Shown: piece by piece, positions 1-5,973 of the stretch | Position numbering within the stretch: position 1 is the first letter of the stretch | Layout of the letters: every line of letters begins with the position of its first letter | NCBI GenBank assembly: GCA_937124525.1 | Contig: CAKZLA010000156.1 | Span: forward strand, 1 to 6,271 | Reading direction: 5' to 3' | Source: an uncultured Desulfobacterium sp. | GTDB taxonomy: Bacteria > Desulfobacterota > Desulfobacteria > Desulfobacterales > Desulfobacteraceae | Length of the DNA stretch: 6,271 nt | Translations under genes and position numbers: made by a program | Notes under the pieces: model-generated | What the model saw: only the letters and a program-made list of their open reading frames with translations | Database searches by the model: none | Told to the model about the DNA's origin: nothing

Positions 1-692
1 AAGACAGAATCAGCATCAATGTGCAATGTTCCGGGCCGGTCAAAGGGCTGGATGTGGAATCCAATGTCTTTGGTGAGGTGCGGGGCAGTTTGAAAAATAA
101 TGTGTTTCCCCTTGACTTAATTTCAACCGATGCCGGACTTCCCTCTTTGTTTGGTGCTGGATTTTTAACCGTGACTAAATACCTTGAAGATGCAAAAACT
201 CCCTATTCAGGCCAGATAATGATGGAATTTGGCACATTGGCCCAGGATCTTGCCAACTACTTTGTCCAGTCAGAGCAGACTCCCACTGCCTTTAACCTAA
301 GTGTTCATTTTAACGAACATGGCGTGGTGGAAGGGGCTGGCGGTCTTTTCCTCCAGGCCATGCCGGGAGCCGATGACACGGTGATCTCCCATGCGGAACA
401 GATTGTATCTGGCTTGCCTTCCCTGGGGGAATCCTTTGCTGGCGGTACCGGCGCCCAGGAGTTGATCATGGGGCACTTTGAAAAAATGATGCCCATTTTC
501 CTTGGAAATCATCGGGTGGAATTTTTCTGTCGTTGCACCGAGGACCGCATGCGGGGCTACCTTTCCCAACTTCCGGCCGGAGACATTGATGAGATTCTGG
601 AAAATGGCCCTTTTCCACTGGAAATAAGGTGCCATAACTGCAATACAACCTATGGCTTCACCCGTGCAGATATTTTGGCGTTTCGGCAGTGA
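1..692 (+). CDS. hslO: Hsp33 redox-regulated molecular chaperone, C-terminal part (5' end outside window)
   Basis: Hsp33 is a cytoplasmic holdase activated by oxidation. Its C-terminal cysteines hold zinc when reduced, and disulfide formation unfolds the switch domain and exposes the substrate-binding surface. The frame is open from the first complete codon at base 3, so the gene is cut by the window edge; about 229 codons are visible against a usual length near 290 residues. The N-terminal core shows the family pattern GPVKGLDVES...GEVRGSL, then SEQTPTAFNLSV and GGLFLQAMPGA. The zinc switch is intact: CxC at 528-536 and CxxC at 630-641, 31 residues apart, as in canonical Hsp33. A GTG at 21 is only the first start-like codon in the window and lies inside the conserved core, so it is not the true start. 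The TGA stop overlaps the GTG start of the next gene, which suggests translational coupling. Identification is firm. Confidence 0.95.
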   Translation, partial: DRISINVQCSGPVKGLDVESNVFGEVRGSLKNNVFPLDLISTDAGLPSLFGAGFLTVTKYLEDAKTPYSGQIMMEFGTLAQDLANYFVQSEQTPTAFNLSVHFNEHGVVEGAGGLFLQAMPGADDTVISHAEQIVSGLPSLGESFAGGTGAQELIMGHFEKMMPIFLGNHRVEFFCRCTEDRMRGYLSQLPAGDIDEILENGPFPLEIRCHNCNTTYGFTRADILAFRQ

Positions 693-1342
693 GAATTGCT
701 GTTATTTCCGATATCCACAGCAATAGTCACGCCCTTTGCCGTGTCCTTCAAGACATTGAACAAAACGCCGTGGACAGCGTTATTTCTTTGGGAGATACCA
801 TTGGATATGGTGCGGATCCCTGTGGTGTATTGAAACTTTTAAAAGACAATAATATTTTGTCCGTACTTGGAAACCATGAACTGGCATTGCTGGATGTGGA
901 CTATAGGAAGCGATTCCGTGGGGAAGCCAGACAGGGCATTGATCACACCATTGCCCTTGTCTCCCGGGGGGATCTGGACCACATTGCCACCTGGCCTTTT
1001 TTTTTAATTGAATCCGGTGGCCGATTTGTGCACGGGCTTCCCCCGGATTCCGTCATGGGCTATCTCACCCGCACGTCGGATCAGCGCTTGGATAGAATCA
1101 TGACCCTTATGCCCCAGGTCATCTCCTTTGTAGGACACACCCATCTTTTGGGGGGGGTATTCATGAAGGATCAGGTGATCACCCGGTTTTCCATGGGAAA
1201 AAAAATTCTATTCCTTGACAAAGCGTGCAGATATATTATCAATGCGGGGAGTGTGGGGCAATCCAGGGATTGTGATGACCGTGCAAAATATATTATTTGG
1301 GATGGTGTGGCCGCCACCATTGAGCCCCGCTATGTAAAATGA
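689..1342 (+). CDS. Calcineurin-like metallophosphoesterase (YfcE/PF12850-like)
   Basis: This is a predicted cytoplasmic metal-dependent phosphoesterase of 217 residues. All core motifs are visible: DIH at residues 8-10, GD at 35-36 (GDTIGYGAD), GNHE at 61-64, the His of VHG at 115, and GHTH at 149-152. Near the C-terminus, NAGSVGQSRD matches the closing NPGSVGQPRD-type motif of single-domain family members. These residues form the two-metal site in the family. The substrate cannot be read from the sequence; relatives act on phosphodiesters or phosphomonoesters. The start is GTG at 689, chosen because it puts the first beta-strand (RIAVISDIH) at the usual place. It has no clear Shine-Dalgarno and overlaps the hslO stop as GTGA, so reinitiation from hslO is likely. 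Oddity: the gene contains runs of T9 (997-1005), G8 (1150-1157) and A8 (1198-1205). The reading frame is nevertheless intact through all motifs. Confidence 0.9.
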   Translation: MRIAVISDIHSNSHALCRVLQDIEQNAVDSVISLGDTIGYGADPCGVLKLLKDNNILSVLGNHELALLDVDYRKRFRGEARQGIDHTIALVSRGDLDHIATWPFFLIESGGRFVHGLPPDSVMGYLTRTSDQRLDRIMTLMPQVISFVGHTHLLGGVFMKDQVITRFSMGKKILFLDKACRYIINAGSVGQSRDCDDRAKYIIWDGVAATIEPRYVK

Positions 1343-1440
1343 GTATAAGCGTGGTTATCCACCATTAATTGTGAAAACCGGGAAGTGAGGATCATGACAG
1401 GTATTTTATTTTTGCCATCATCTCCGGCTTTTCCCCTGTA

Positions 1441-1445
1441 AGGAG
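1441..1445 (+). promoter_or_regulatory. Ribosome binding site of the His-rich gene
   Basis: AGGAG lies 6 bases before the ATG at 1452. It is one of the best Shine-Dalgarno sites in the window and supports the small His-rich frame being a real gene. Confidence 0.7.
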
Positions 1446-1451
1446 TTTGTT

Positions 1452-1778
1452 ATGTGTAATAATTGCAGTGAACACAGCCATGACCATCACCACCATCATC
1501 ATCCTGAAATTGTGCAGATCATGCCAGCCCAACAGTCCCTTTATGCGGTGTACCATGGGGATGCACCCTTGGAATATGCCGTTGAGACCGGTGCGGGGGG
1601 GGTAAGCCTGGTTCCGGTGCTGTTTCTGGGGCTGATAAAGCATGGTGAAAAAAGTATGGTGGAGGGCTTTTTTGCATCCCGTTCCGTTCAATCCTGTGAA
1701 GATATTGAAGGATTCAAGGGATACGCGTCATCCCTTGCCGATGCTGAAAAATTATATGGCAGTGCCACCGCCAGGTGA
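1452..1778 (+). CDS. Small His-rich CxxC protein, function unknown
   Basis: I do not recognise this 108-residue protein. It opens with Cys2-x2-Cys5, then a histidine-dense stretch with His at 8, 10 and 12-17, a composition typical of metal-binding tails in nickel, zinc or cobalt chaperones and transporters. The rest looks like a compact folded domain: QSLYAVYHGDAPLEYAV (about 28-44), a hydrophobic strand VSLVPVLFLGLI (about 51-62), and a segment ending SCEDIEGFKGYASS with one more Cys at 82. There is no signal peptide and no convincing membrane helix, so it is probably cytoplasmic. A strong AGGAG six bases upstream supports the ATG. It lies 109 bp after the phosphoesterase gene and 54 bp before iorA, on the same strand, so co-transcription with iorAB is plausible. 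Metal binding is inferred from composition only. A role in supplying metal to a neighbouring enzyme would be speculation. A G8 run lies at 1595-1602. Confidence 0.8.
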   Translation: MCNNCSEHSHDHHHHHHPEIVQIMPAQQSLYAVYHGDAPLEYAVETGAGGVSLVPVLFLGLIKHGEKSMVEGFFASRSVQSCEDIEGFKGYASSLADAEKLYGSATAR

Positions 1779-1816
1779 TCAGGCTGACTGAACCAGGACC
1801 ATTATTTGAAACCGTT

Positions 1817-1821
1817 GAGGA
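1817..1821 (+). promoter_or_regulatory. Ribosome binding site of iorA
   Basis: GAGGA lies 11 bases before the ATG at 1833, a somewhat long spacing. It is the only Shine-Dalgarno-like site near that start. Confidence 0.5.
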
Positions 1822-1832
1822 CGTAAACGAAT

Positions 1833-3686
1833 ATGCATAAGCTGTTAAGTGAAAAAATCAATGAAGACCTTCTGCTGCTGGGCAACGAAGCCATTGCAAG
1901 GGGGGCTGTGGAGGCCGGGGTGGGGTTTGCAACCACCTATCCTGGAACGCCTTCGTCAGAGTTGTCACTGAATCTGTTCCAGATTTCCCGGGAAACGGAC
2001 CTTTATTTTGAGTACAGCACCAATGAAAAAGTGGCCCTGGAAGTGGCTGCTGCTGCGGCCAATTCCGGGGTGAGAACCATGTGTATGATGAAACACGTGG
2101 GACTCAATGTGGCGGCTGATCCCCTTGTAACGCTTGCCTATATTGGGGTCACCGCAGGGCTTGTGATCCTCACCGCCGATGATCCGGCCATGTTTTCCAG
2201 CCAGAATGAACAGGACAATCGTTATTACGGGAAACTGGCAGGCCTTCCTGTTTTGGAACCCTCTTCTGTGGAGGAGGCAAAGGAGATGACCCGGGTGGCC
2301 TTTGAACTGTCTGAAACCCTTGGAGAACCCGTGCTCCTTCGGACCACCACACGCATTAACCACTCCAGCGCATTTGTCACCTTGAAAAAGATGCAAAAGC
2401 CAACACCCACCGGAAACTTTGTGCCAAATCCCATGGGGTATGTGACGGTGCCGGCGGTTTCCAGAAAACTCCATGTCAAGCTTCTGGATAACCTGGCAAA
2501 GGCATCAGCTCTGTCAGATGCATCTGATCTGAATTTTATCACCGGGAGCGGGACCCTTGGGGTGATCTGCAACGGGGTAAGCTATCTCTATGCCAGGGAC
2601 GCGGTTCAAGACCTTGGTCTTGAAGGCCAGGTGAAAATTTTACGCATTGGTTTTTCCAACCCCATGCCGGAATGGATGATCAAAGACTTTATCAATGGCT
2701 GCCAAAAGGTGCTGGTCATTGAAGAGGGAGAGCCTTTCATGGAGGAGGCGGTTAAGGCCTTTGCCCAGGAAGCCTGTGAAACCCTTCCCATAAAGGGAAA
2801 GGCAGATGACCTTTTTTCAAGGCTATCTGAATTTGATCCGGCCATGGTTCGGGAGAATATGGCCCGTTTTTTTGATGTGCCGTATACATCCGCCACCCCG
2901 GTGGAGACAGAGGAATTGCCGGAAATTCCCCAGCGTCCCCCCAATCTGTGCTCTGGATGTTCCCACAGGGCCACCTTTTACGAGATTAAAAAGGCGGCAA
3001 AGGGCATGGATGTTATGTTTCCTTCTGACATCGGGTGCTATACATTGGGTTTTTTGCCCCCCCTTTCCATGGGGGATTTTGTTCTGTGCATGGGGGCCTC
3101 GGTGAGCAGTGCCTGTGGGTTTTCCCGGGCCACAAACAAAAAGGTGGTGGCCTTTATCGGGGATTCCACTTTTTTTCATTCCGGCATCACAGGCCTTGTG
3201 AATGCGGTGTTTAATAATCATAATTTTTCCCTTGTGATCCTGGATAACGGCATTACTGCCATGCCCGGACATCAACCCAATCCCGGGGTGGATATGGATC
3301 AGATGAATTTGCCGGGATACACCTCCATTCCCATTGAAAAAGTGGTGAGATCCCTGGGCGTTGGCCATGTGACCCTGATAAAACCTTTTAAGGTGAAAAA
3401 AAGCATTGCTGCCATTGAGGAAGCCCTGGCCTTTGAAGGGGTGTCCGTGATTATTTCCCAGGAGCCCTGTGCCCTGCACGCCAAGGGTCTGAAGCTCTTA
3501 AAGCCCAGAGCCTTTACCGTGACAGATAAATGTCTGGATCACCGGGATTGTATCAACGAGATTGCCTGCCCCTCCTTTTACCTGGATGACGGGCGGGTGC
3601 ACATTGATGCGGATACTTGTGTGGGGTGTGCTGTGTGCGCCCAGATTTGTCCAGAGAATGCCATTATGCCGTTGAAGAAAAAATAG
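1833..3686 (+). CDS. iorA: Indolepyruvate:ferredoxin oxidoreductase, alpha subunit
   Basis: IorA is the thiamine-diphosphate and iron-sulfur subunit of the IorAB enzyme. The enzyme converts indolepyruvate, phenylpyruvate and related aryl 2-oxoacids plus CoA to aryl-acetyl-CoA, CO2 and reduced ferredoxin in the cytoplasm. At 617 residues it has normal family length. Visible features in order: an N-terminal pyrimidine-binding domain with GNEAIARGAVEAGV (17-30), TYPGTPSSE (35-43) and the likely cofactor-activating Glu65 in NEKVALE; CSGCSHR (373-379); the TPP/Mg motif GDS at 443-445, closed by DNGITAMPGHQPNPG (471-485); and a ferredoxin-like tail. The last cluster motif is canonical (Cys596, 599, 602 and 606, then Pro). 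The preceding one reads Cys567-x2-His570-x2-Cys573-x5-Cys579-Pro, with His where a Cys is usual. The start ATG has GAGGA 11 bases upstream. iorB follows after 12 bp. Aromatic amino acid breakdown, or the reverse carboxylating direction, are both possible in an anaerobe. Confidence 0.95.
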   Translation: MHKLLSEKINEDLLLLGNEAIARGAVEAGVGFATTYPGTPSSELSLNLFQISRETDLYFEYSTNEKVALEVAAAAANSGVRTMCMMKHVGLNVAADPLVTLAYIGVTAGLVILTADDPAMFSSQNEQDNRYYGKLAGLPVLEPSSVEEAKEMTRVAFELSETLGEPVLLRTTTRINHSSAFVTLKKMQKPTPTGNFVPNPMGYVTVPAVSRKLHVKLLDNLAKASALSDASDLNFITGSGTLGVICNGVSYLYARDAVQDLGLEGQVKILRIGFSNPMPEWMIKDFINGCQKVLVIEEGEPFMEEAVKAFAQEACETLPIKGKADDLFSRLSEFDPAMVRENMARFFDVPYTSATPVETEELPEIPQRPPNLCSGCSHRATFYEIKKAAKGMDVMFPSDIGCYTLGFLPPLSMGDFVLCMGASVSSACGFSRATNKKVVAFIGDSTFFHSGITGLVNAVFNNHNFSLVILDNGITAMPGHQPNPGVDMDQMNLPGYTSIPIEKVVRSLGVGHVTLIKPFKVKKSIAAIEEALAFEGVSVIISQEPCALHAKGLKLLKPRAFTVTDKCLDHRDCINEIACPSFYLDDGRVHIDADTCVGCAVCAQICPENAIMPLKKK

Positions 3687-3688
3687 GA
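3685..3688 (+). promoter_or_regulatory. Ribosome binding site of iorB overlapping the iorA stop
   Basis: AGGA begins inside the TAG stop of iorA (3684-3686) and lies 10 bases before the iorB ATG at 3699. The arrangement suggests coupled translation of the two subunits. Confidence 0.55.
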
Positions 3689-3698
3689 TTAACACAAT

Positions 3699-4292
3699 AT
3701 GGAAACCACAAGATTAATTGTTGTTGCCGTTGGTGGCCAGGGAAATCTTTTGGCCTCAAAGGTGCTGGGGGAGGCCGCACTCCTTGATGGTGTGCCGGTG
3801 CGCATGAGTGAAATACACGGCATGGCCCAGCGGGGGGGCGTTGTTGAGTCTGCCATCGTGTTTGGGGATGCTGGAAGCACCATTATTTCAGATGGGGAGG
3901 CGGATATTCTTCTGGGCTTTGAGCCCTCTGAGGTGGTGCGGGCCATGGGTCGGTGTAATTCCCAGACCCGGGTGGTCACAAATACTGCGCCCTTGCGCCC
4001 TTTTACCGTGGCCATTGGCCAGGGGGTTTACCCCGATGTGGATGAAATGATGTCCCTGGTGCGGGAACGGGTTGCAGATTTGATTGCCATTGATGCCCTG
4101 GCGCTGGCACGACAGGCGGGCAGTCCCATGACCATGAATATTGTACTGCTGGGGGCATTGATTGCCTCTGGAGCCCTGGGATTGTCCCGGGCAAGTGTGG
4201 AAAAAGCCATTACCATGCGTGCCAAAAAAGCCTTTGTGGAGATGAATCTGAAAGCCTTTCGTATGGGAGAAGGCGCTGTGACCACCGCTTAA
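3699..4292 (+). CDS. iorB: Indolepyruvate:ferredoxin oxidoreductase, beta subunit
   Basis: IorB is the small partner subunit of IorA and belongs to the pyruvate/ketoisovalerate oxidoreductase gamma-domain family (PF01558). Its 197 residues match the usual size of about 190-200. The glycine motif AVGGQGNLLASKVLGEAA (10-27) opens the domain. The family signature SEIHGMAQRGGVVES follows at 37-51, with a second conserved stretch at ILLGFEPSEVVRAM (70-83). The C-terminal half has the expected MNIVLLGALIASG segment (146-158). The start ATG follows the iorA stop by 12 bp, with a Shine-Dalgarno overlapping that stop. The order iorA-iorB is the standard one, and no paaK-type arylacetate:CoA ligase, often found next to these genes, is present in the window. 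A G7 run lies at 3832-3838, but the frame is intact. Confidence 0.93.
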   Translation: METTRLIVVAVGGQGNLLASKVLGEAALLDGVPVRMSEIHGMAQRGGVVESAIVFGDAGSTIISDGEADILLGFEPSEVVRAMGRCNSQTRVVTNTAPLRPFTVAIGQGVYPDVDEMMSLVRERVADLIAIDALALARQAGSPMTMNIVLLGALIASGALGLSRASVEKAITMRAKKAFVEMNLKAFRMGEGAVTTA

Positions 4293-4296
4293 ATAT

Positions 4297-4300
4297 GGAG
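4297..4300 (+). promoter_or_regulatory. Ribosome binding site deciding the start of the SH3/anchor gene
   Basis: GGAG lies 6 bases before the ATG at 4307 and 9 before the ATG at 4310. It overlaps the earlier in-frame ATG at 4295, which has no site of its own upstream. This argues for initiation at 4307 or 4310. Confidence 0.6.
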
Positions 4301-4306
4301 ATATGG

Positions 4307-4924
4307 ATGATGAAGTTTGTAAAAAGTGGTTTCATCGCCCTGCTGTTCTGTGTGATTTTTTCTGTGGGGATCTCCTTTGCAGAAACCGTTTATGTGGGAG
4401 GGGTGATGAAAATCACCATGCGCAGAGGGCCAGGCACCAAACATAAGGTTCTTGCCATGCTGGCCACCGGGGATAGTCTGAAAATGGTTGAAAGCGGCAG
4501 GGACTGGACCCGGGTACTCAATGCTGAAGGCAAAGAAGGATGGGTCTTGACCCGCTTCATCACCCGGGATGTGCCTATGAAACGCCAGGTGGATGCGCTG
4601 GAGAAAAAAAATAGAGATTTGACCGTTTTGTTAGAAAAAATCAGAGCGGAAAATCGAGACGTTGAAGCCACCCGGAAAAAACTTGCAGTGATTGAGGATG
4701 CCTACAATCGCTTGAAGAAAAAATCTGCAGACTTCCTTGCCCTTGAGGCGGCCCACGAAGAGATGACCCAGGCGTTTACCCAGCAAAAAGATCGTATCCT
4801 CATCCTTGAGAGTCGTTTGAGCAAAGAGGATATCAAGTGGTTCTTAAGTGGGGCCGGTGTCCTTGTTGTGGGAATTATTCTGGGGGTGAGTACCCGAAGA
4901 AAAAAGCAGCGGTCCCTTCTGTGA
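4307..4924 (+). CDS. SH3-domain, coiled-coil, C-terminally anchored envelope protein (YgiM-like)
   Basis: This is a predicted exported protein with the architecture of the SH3-and-anchor family that includes E. coli YgiM (about 206 residues; 205 here from this start). In order: a signal peptide of about 25 residues (Lys-containing n-region, hydrophobic core, cleavage after SFA), a bacterial SH3 domain at about 27-87 (RRGPGTKHKVLAML, then GDSLKMVESGRDWTRV and GKEGWVLTRFI), and a charged heptad-like coiled coil at about 91-174. One membrane helix (about 178-194, LSGAGVLVVGIILGV) and a basic tail RRKKQR follow. The tail predicts a cytoplasmic C-terminus, with the SH3 and coil in the periplasm. 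SH3 domains of this kind often bind cell-wall peptides; the exact role is unknown. An ATG at 4295 is in frame, but the GGAG at 4297-4300 would lie inside it, so 4307 (or 4310) is preferred. It follows iorB almost directly, which suggests co-transcription without implying a shared function. Confidence 0.88.
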   Translation: MMKFVKSGFIALLFCVIFSVGISFAETVYVGGVMKITMRRGPGTKHKVLAMLATGDSLKMVESGRDWTRVLNAEGKEGWVLTRFITRDVPMKRQVDALEKKNRDLTVLLEKIRAENRDVEATRKKLAVIEDAYNRLKKKSADFLALEAAHEEMTQAFTQQKDRILILESRLSKEDIKWFLSGAGVLVVGIILGVSTRRKKQRSLL

Positions 4925-4937
4925 TTTAACGCAATTT

Positions 4938-5047
4938 TTTGGCATCTTTCAAAAGTACTTTACAGTTTTTCAGAGCATTGCCCATTTTTAAAAACTTTTT
5001 TCAAAAAAAGTGTAAAGTACTTTGGACTAATTGTGAAGGATGCCAAA
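4938..5047. repeat. Long imperfect inverted repeat in a convergent intergenic gap
   Basis: The gap between two convergent genes holds a nested inverted repeat. The outer arms 4938-4950 and 5035-5047 pair over 13 positions (TTTGGCATC against GATGCCAAA at the ends, with one G-U wobble at 4947/5038). The inner arms 4952-4964 and 5011-5023 pair perfectly over 13 positions (AAAGTACTTTACA). After one mismatch, five A-T pairs (4966-4970 with 5005-5009) extend the inner stem. The arms are offset by an 11-base bulge on the right side (5024-5034). The roughly 34-base centre includes the palindrome TTTTTAAAAA (4985-4994). Neither strand has a T-run directly after the structure, so it is not a textbook intrinsic terminator, though it could block read-through from both genes. 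A dispersed palindromic or MITE-like element is an alternative, inferred only from shape. Nothing further was recognised in 5048-5129. Confidence 0.8.
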
Positions 5048-5129
5048 TATCCCGCCTTAATTGGGTAGCCTGCTTTTGTATATAAAAAAATTGGATCATC
5101 GAGTATAGAGCGCTCAGGGGTGGGGAAGC

Positions 5130-5834
5130 TTACTTGGTTCCCACAAACAGGGTGACAATACCCAGGGTCATTTTTTTCCATTGAATGTCATTAAATCCTG
5201 CTTTTTCCATGGTGCTGGCAAAGGATGGTGCCCCGGGAAATTTCAATACTGAAGCTGGTAGATAATGGTAGGCATTTTTATTTTTTGAAAAAATGCCGCC
5301 GATCAATGGCAATATTTTTTGAAAATAGGTCATATATAGTCTCTGAAATCCTCCCTGCCGCGGGGCGGAAAGTTCAAGGATCACCACTTTCCCGTTTTTT
5401 TTCAGGGTTCGGTAAAAGTCCACGAGTGCACCTTCTCGATCCATGATGTTTCGAATGCCAAAGGCAACAAACAAGGCATCAAAGCAATTGTCCTTAAAGG
5501 GCAGGGCCAGGGCATTGCCAGCGGCAAGGCCGATGTCCATGGTGCCGCAGCAATGGGAAAGAATTTTTTCTTTGCCCAGAAACAGCATGCCCGGGGAAAA
5601 GTCCGTGCCGGATACCGTTGCCCGGCTCCCTTTTTGTTTTTTGATTTCCAACGCTACATCACAGGTGCCACAGGCAACATCGAGCACCTCCCCCCCATCA
5701 GGAATGGCAGCGGCCTTCACCATCTGTCGTCTCCACACCACATCCTGCCGAAAACTCAGAAAACGGTTCAGGAAATCATATTTTGGCGCAATGCTGTCAA
5801 ACATATCTTTAATAAAATCAAGTTCCATATTCAT
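5130..5834 (-). CDS. menG: Demethylmenaquinone methyltransferase (UbiE/MenG family)
   Basis: This is an SAM-dependent C-methyltransferase that makes menaquinone from demethylmenaquinone, the last step of menaquinone synthesis, usually at the inner face of the membrane. At 234 residues it has the family length. Signatures seen are MFDSIAPKYDFLNRFLSF (11-28) followed by WRR; motif I LDVACGTCD (51-59); TDFSPGML (77-84); ALPFKDNCFDAL (110-121) and AFGIRN (124-129); GKVVILELSAPR (148-159); and YHYLPASVLKFPG (189-201). Motif I normally reads CGTGD, but here Gly is Cys at residue 58 (codon 5661-5663, TGT). The start ATG has AGGA (5843-5846 on the complementary strand) eight bases upstream. A second in-frame ATG at 5828 is less well spaced. 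In a ubiquinone-free anaerobe the menaquinone role is preferred over ubiE proper. It is convergent with the ior cluster and lies downstream of a transporter remnant on the same strand. Confidence 0.92.
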   Translation of the reverse strand: MNMELDFIKDMFDSIAPKYDFLNRFLSFRQDVVWRRQMVKAAAIPDGGEVLDVACGTCDVALEIKKQKGSRATVSGTDFSPGMLFLGKEKILSHCCGTMDIGLAAGNALALPFKDNCFDALFVAFGIRNIMDREGALVDFYRTLKKNGKVVILELSAPRQGGFQRLYMTYFQKILPLIGGIFSKNKNAYHYLPASVLKFPGAPSFASTMEKAGFNDIQWKKMTLGIVTLFVGTK

Positions 5835-5842
5835 ATTGACAT

Positions 5843-5846
5843 TCCT
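5843..5846 (-). promoter_or_regulatory. Ribosome binding site of the menG gene
   Basis: Read on the - strand this is AGGA, 8 bases before the ATG at 5834. It favours that start over the second ATG at 5828, which would be 14 bases away. Confidence 0.6.
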
Positions 5847-5884
5847 GATTTATGTTTTAGTTTTAAATGTTTATTGGGAATAGA

Positions 5885-5973
5885 TCCGGGACTGGCTGGT
5901 ATATGGTGTGGCACCCTTTTCATGAAGTGCATGAAAAGGGCTGAGGTGCTTGCTTTTTCTGAGCCTTCCCGGG
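5885..5973. repeat. Palindromic element with a perfect 11-bp central hairpin
   Basis: The centre is a perfect hairpin: CCCTTTTCATG (5914-5924) and CATGAAAAGGG (5930-5940) around a 5-base loop. Weaker outer pairing extends it: CCGGGA (5886-5891) with TCCCGG (5967-5972), plus GGCT (5894-5897) with AGCC (5962-5965). This gives an approximately 88-bp unit with inverted ends. Its right boundary coincides with the point where the transporter fragment stops resembling its family, and the transporter stop codon falls in the hairpin. No T-run follows on either strand, so an intrinsic terminator is unlikely. The central hairpin is certain; the outer limits are my estimate. Confidence 0.65.

Noticed and set aside
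1351..1362. Small hairpin GTGG-TTAT-CCAC just after the phosphoesterase gene, as a possible terminator.
   Set aside because: Only four base pairs and no T-run follows.
1394..1441. A 15-codon frame (ATG to TAA) whose stop touches the AGGAG of the His-rich gene, like a leader peptide.
   Set aside because: Its own ribosome site is poorly spaced (GAGG 3 bases away), and it lacks runs of a regulatory amino acid and an attenuator hairpin. Chance is the simpler explanation.
1965..2572. Long - strand frames opposite iorA (up to 169 codons, and a 218-codon one at 2823-3479).
   Set aside because: They are His/Gly/Arg-rich translations antisense to a clear IorA coding sequence, with no recognisable domains.
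5084..5129. T7 on the - strand (5084-5090) preceded by the GAGCGCTC palindrome (5107-5114), as a terminator for menG.
   Set aside because: The palindrome cannot form a hairpin with an adequate loop, and about 16 bases separate it from the T-run. No convincing stem was found next to the T-run.
4960..5181. A 73-codon frame on the - strand between the convergent genes.
   Set aside because: It overlaps the menG 3' end and runs through the inverted repeat. It matches no recognisable domain and is best seen as a by-product of the repeat.
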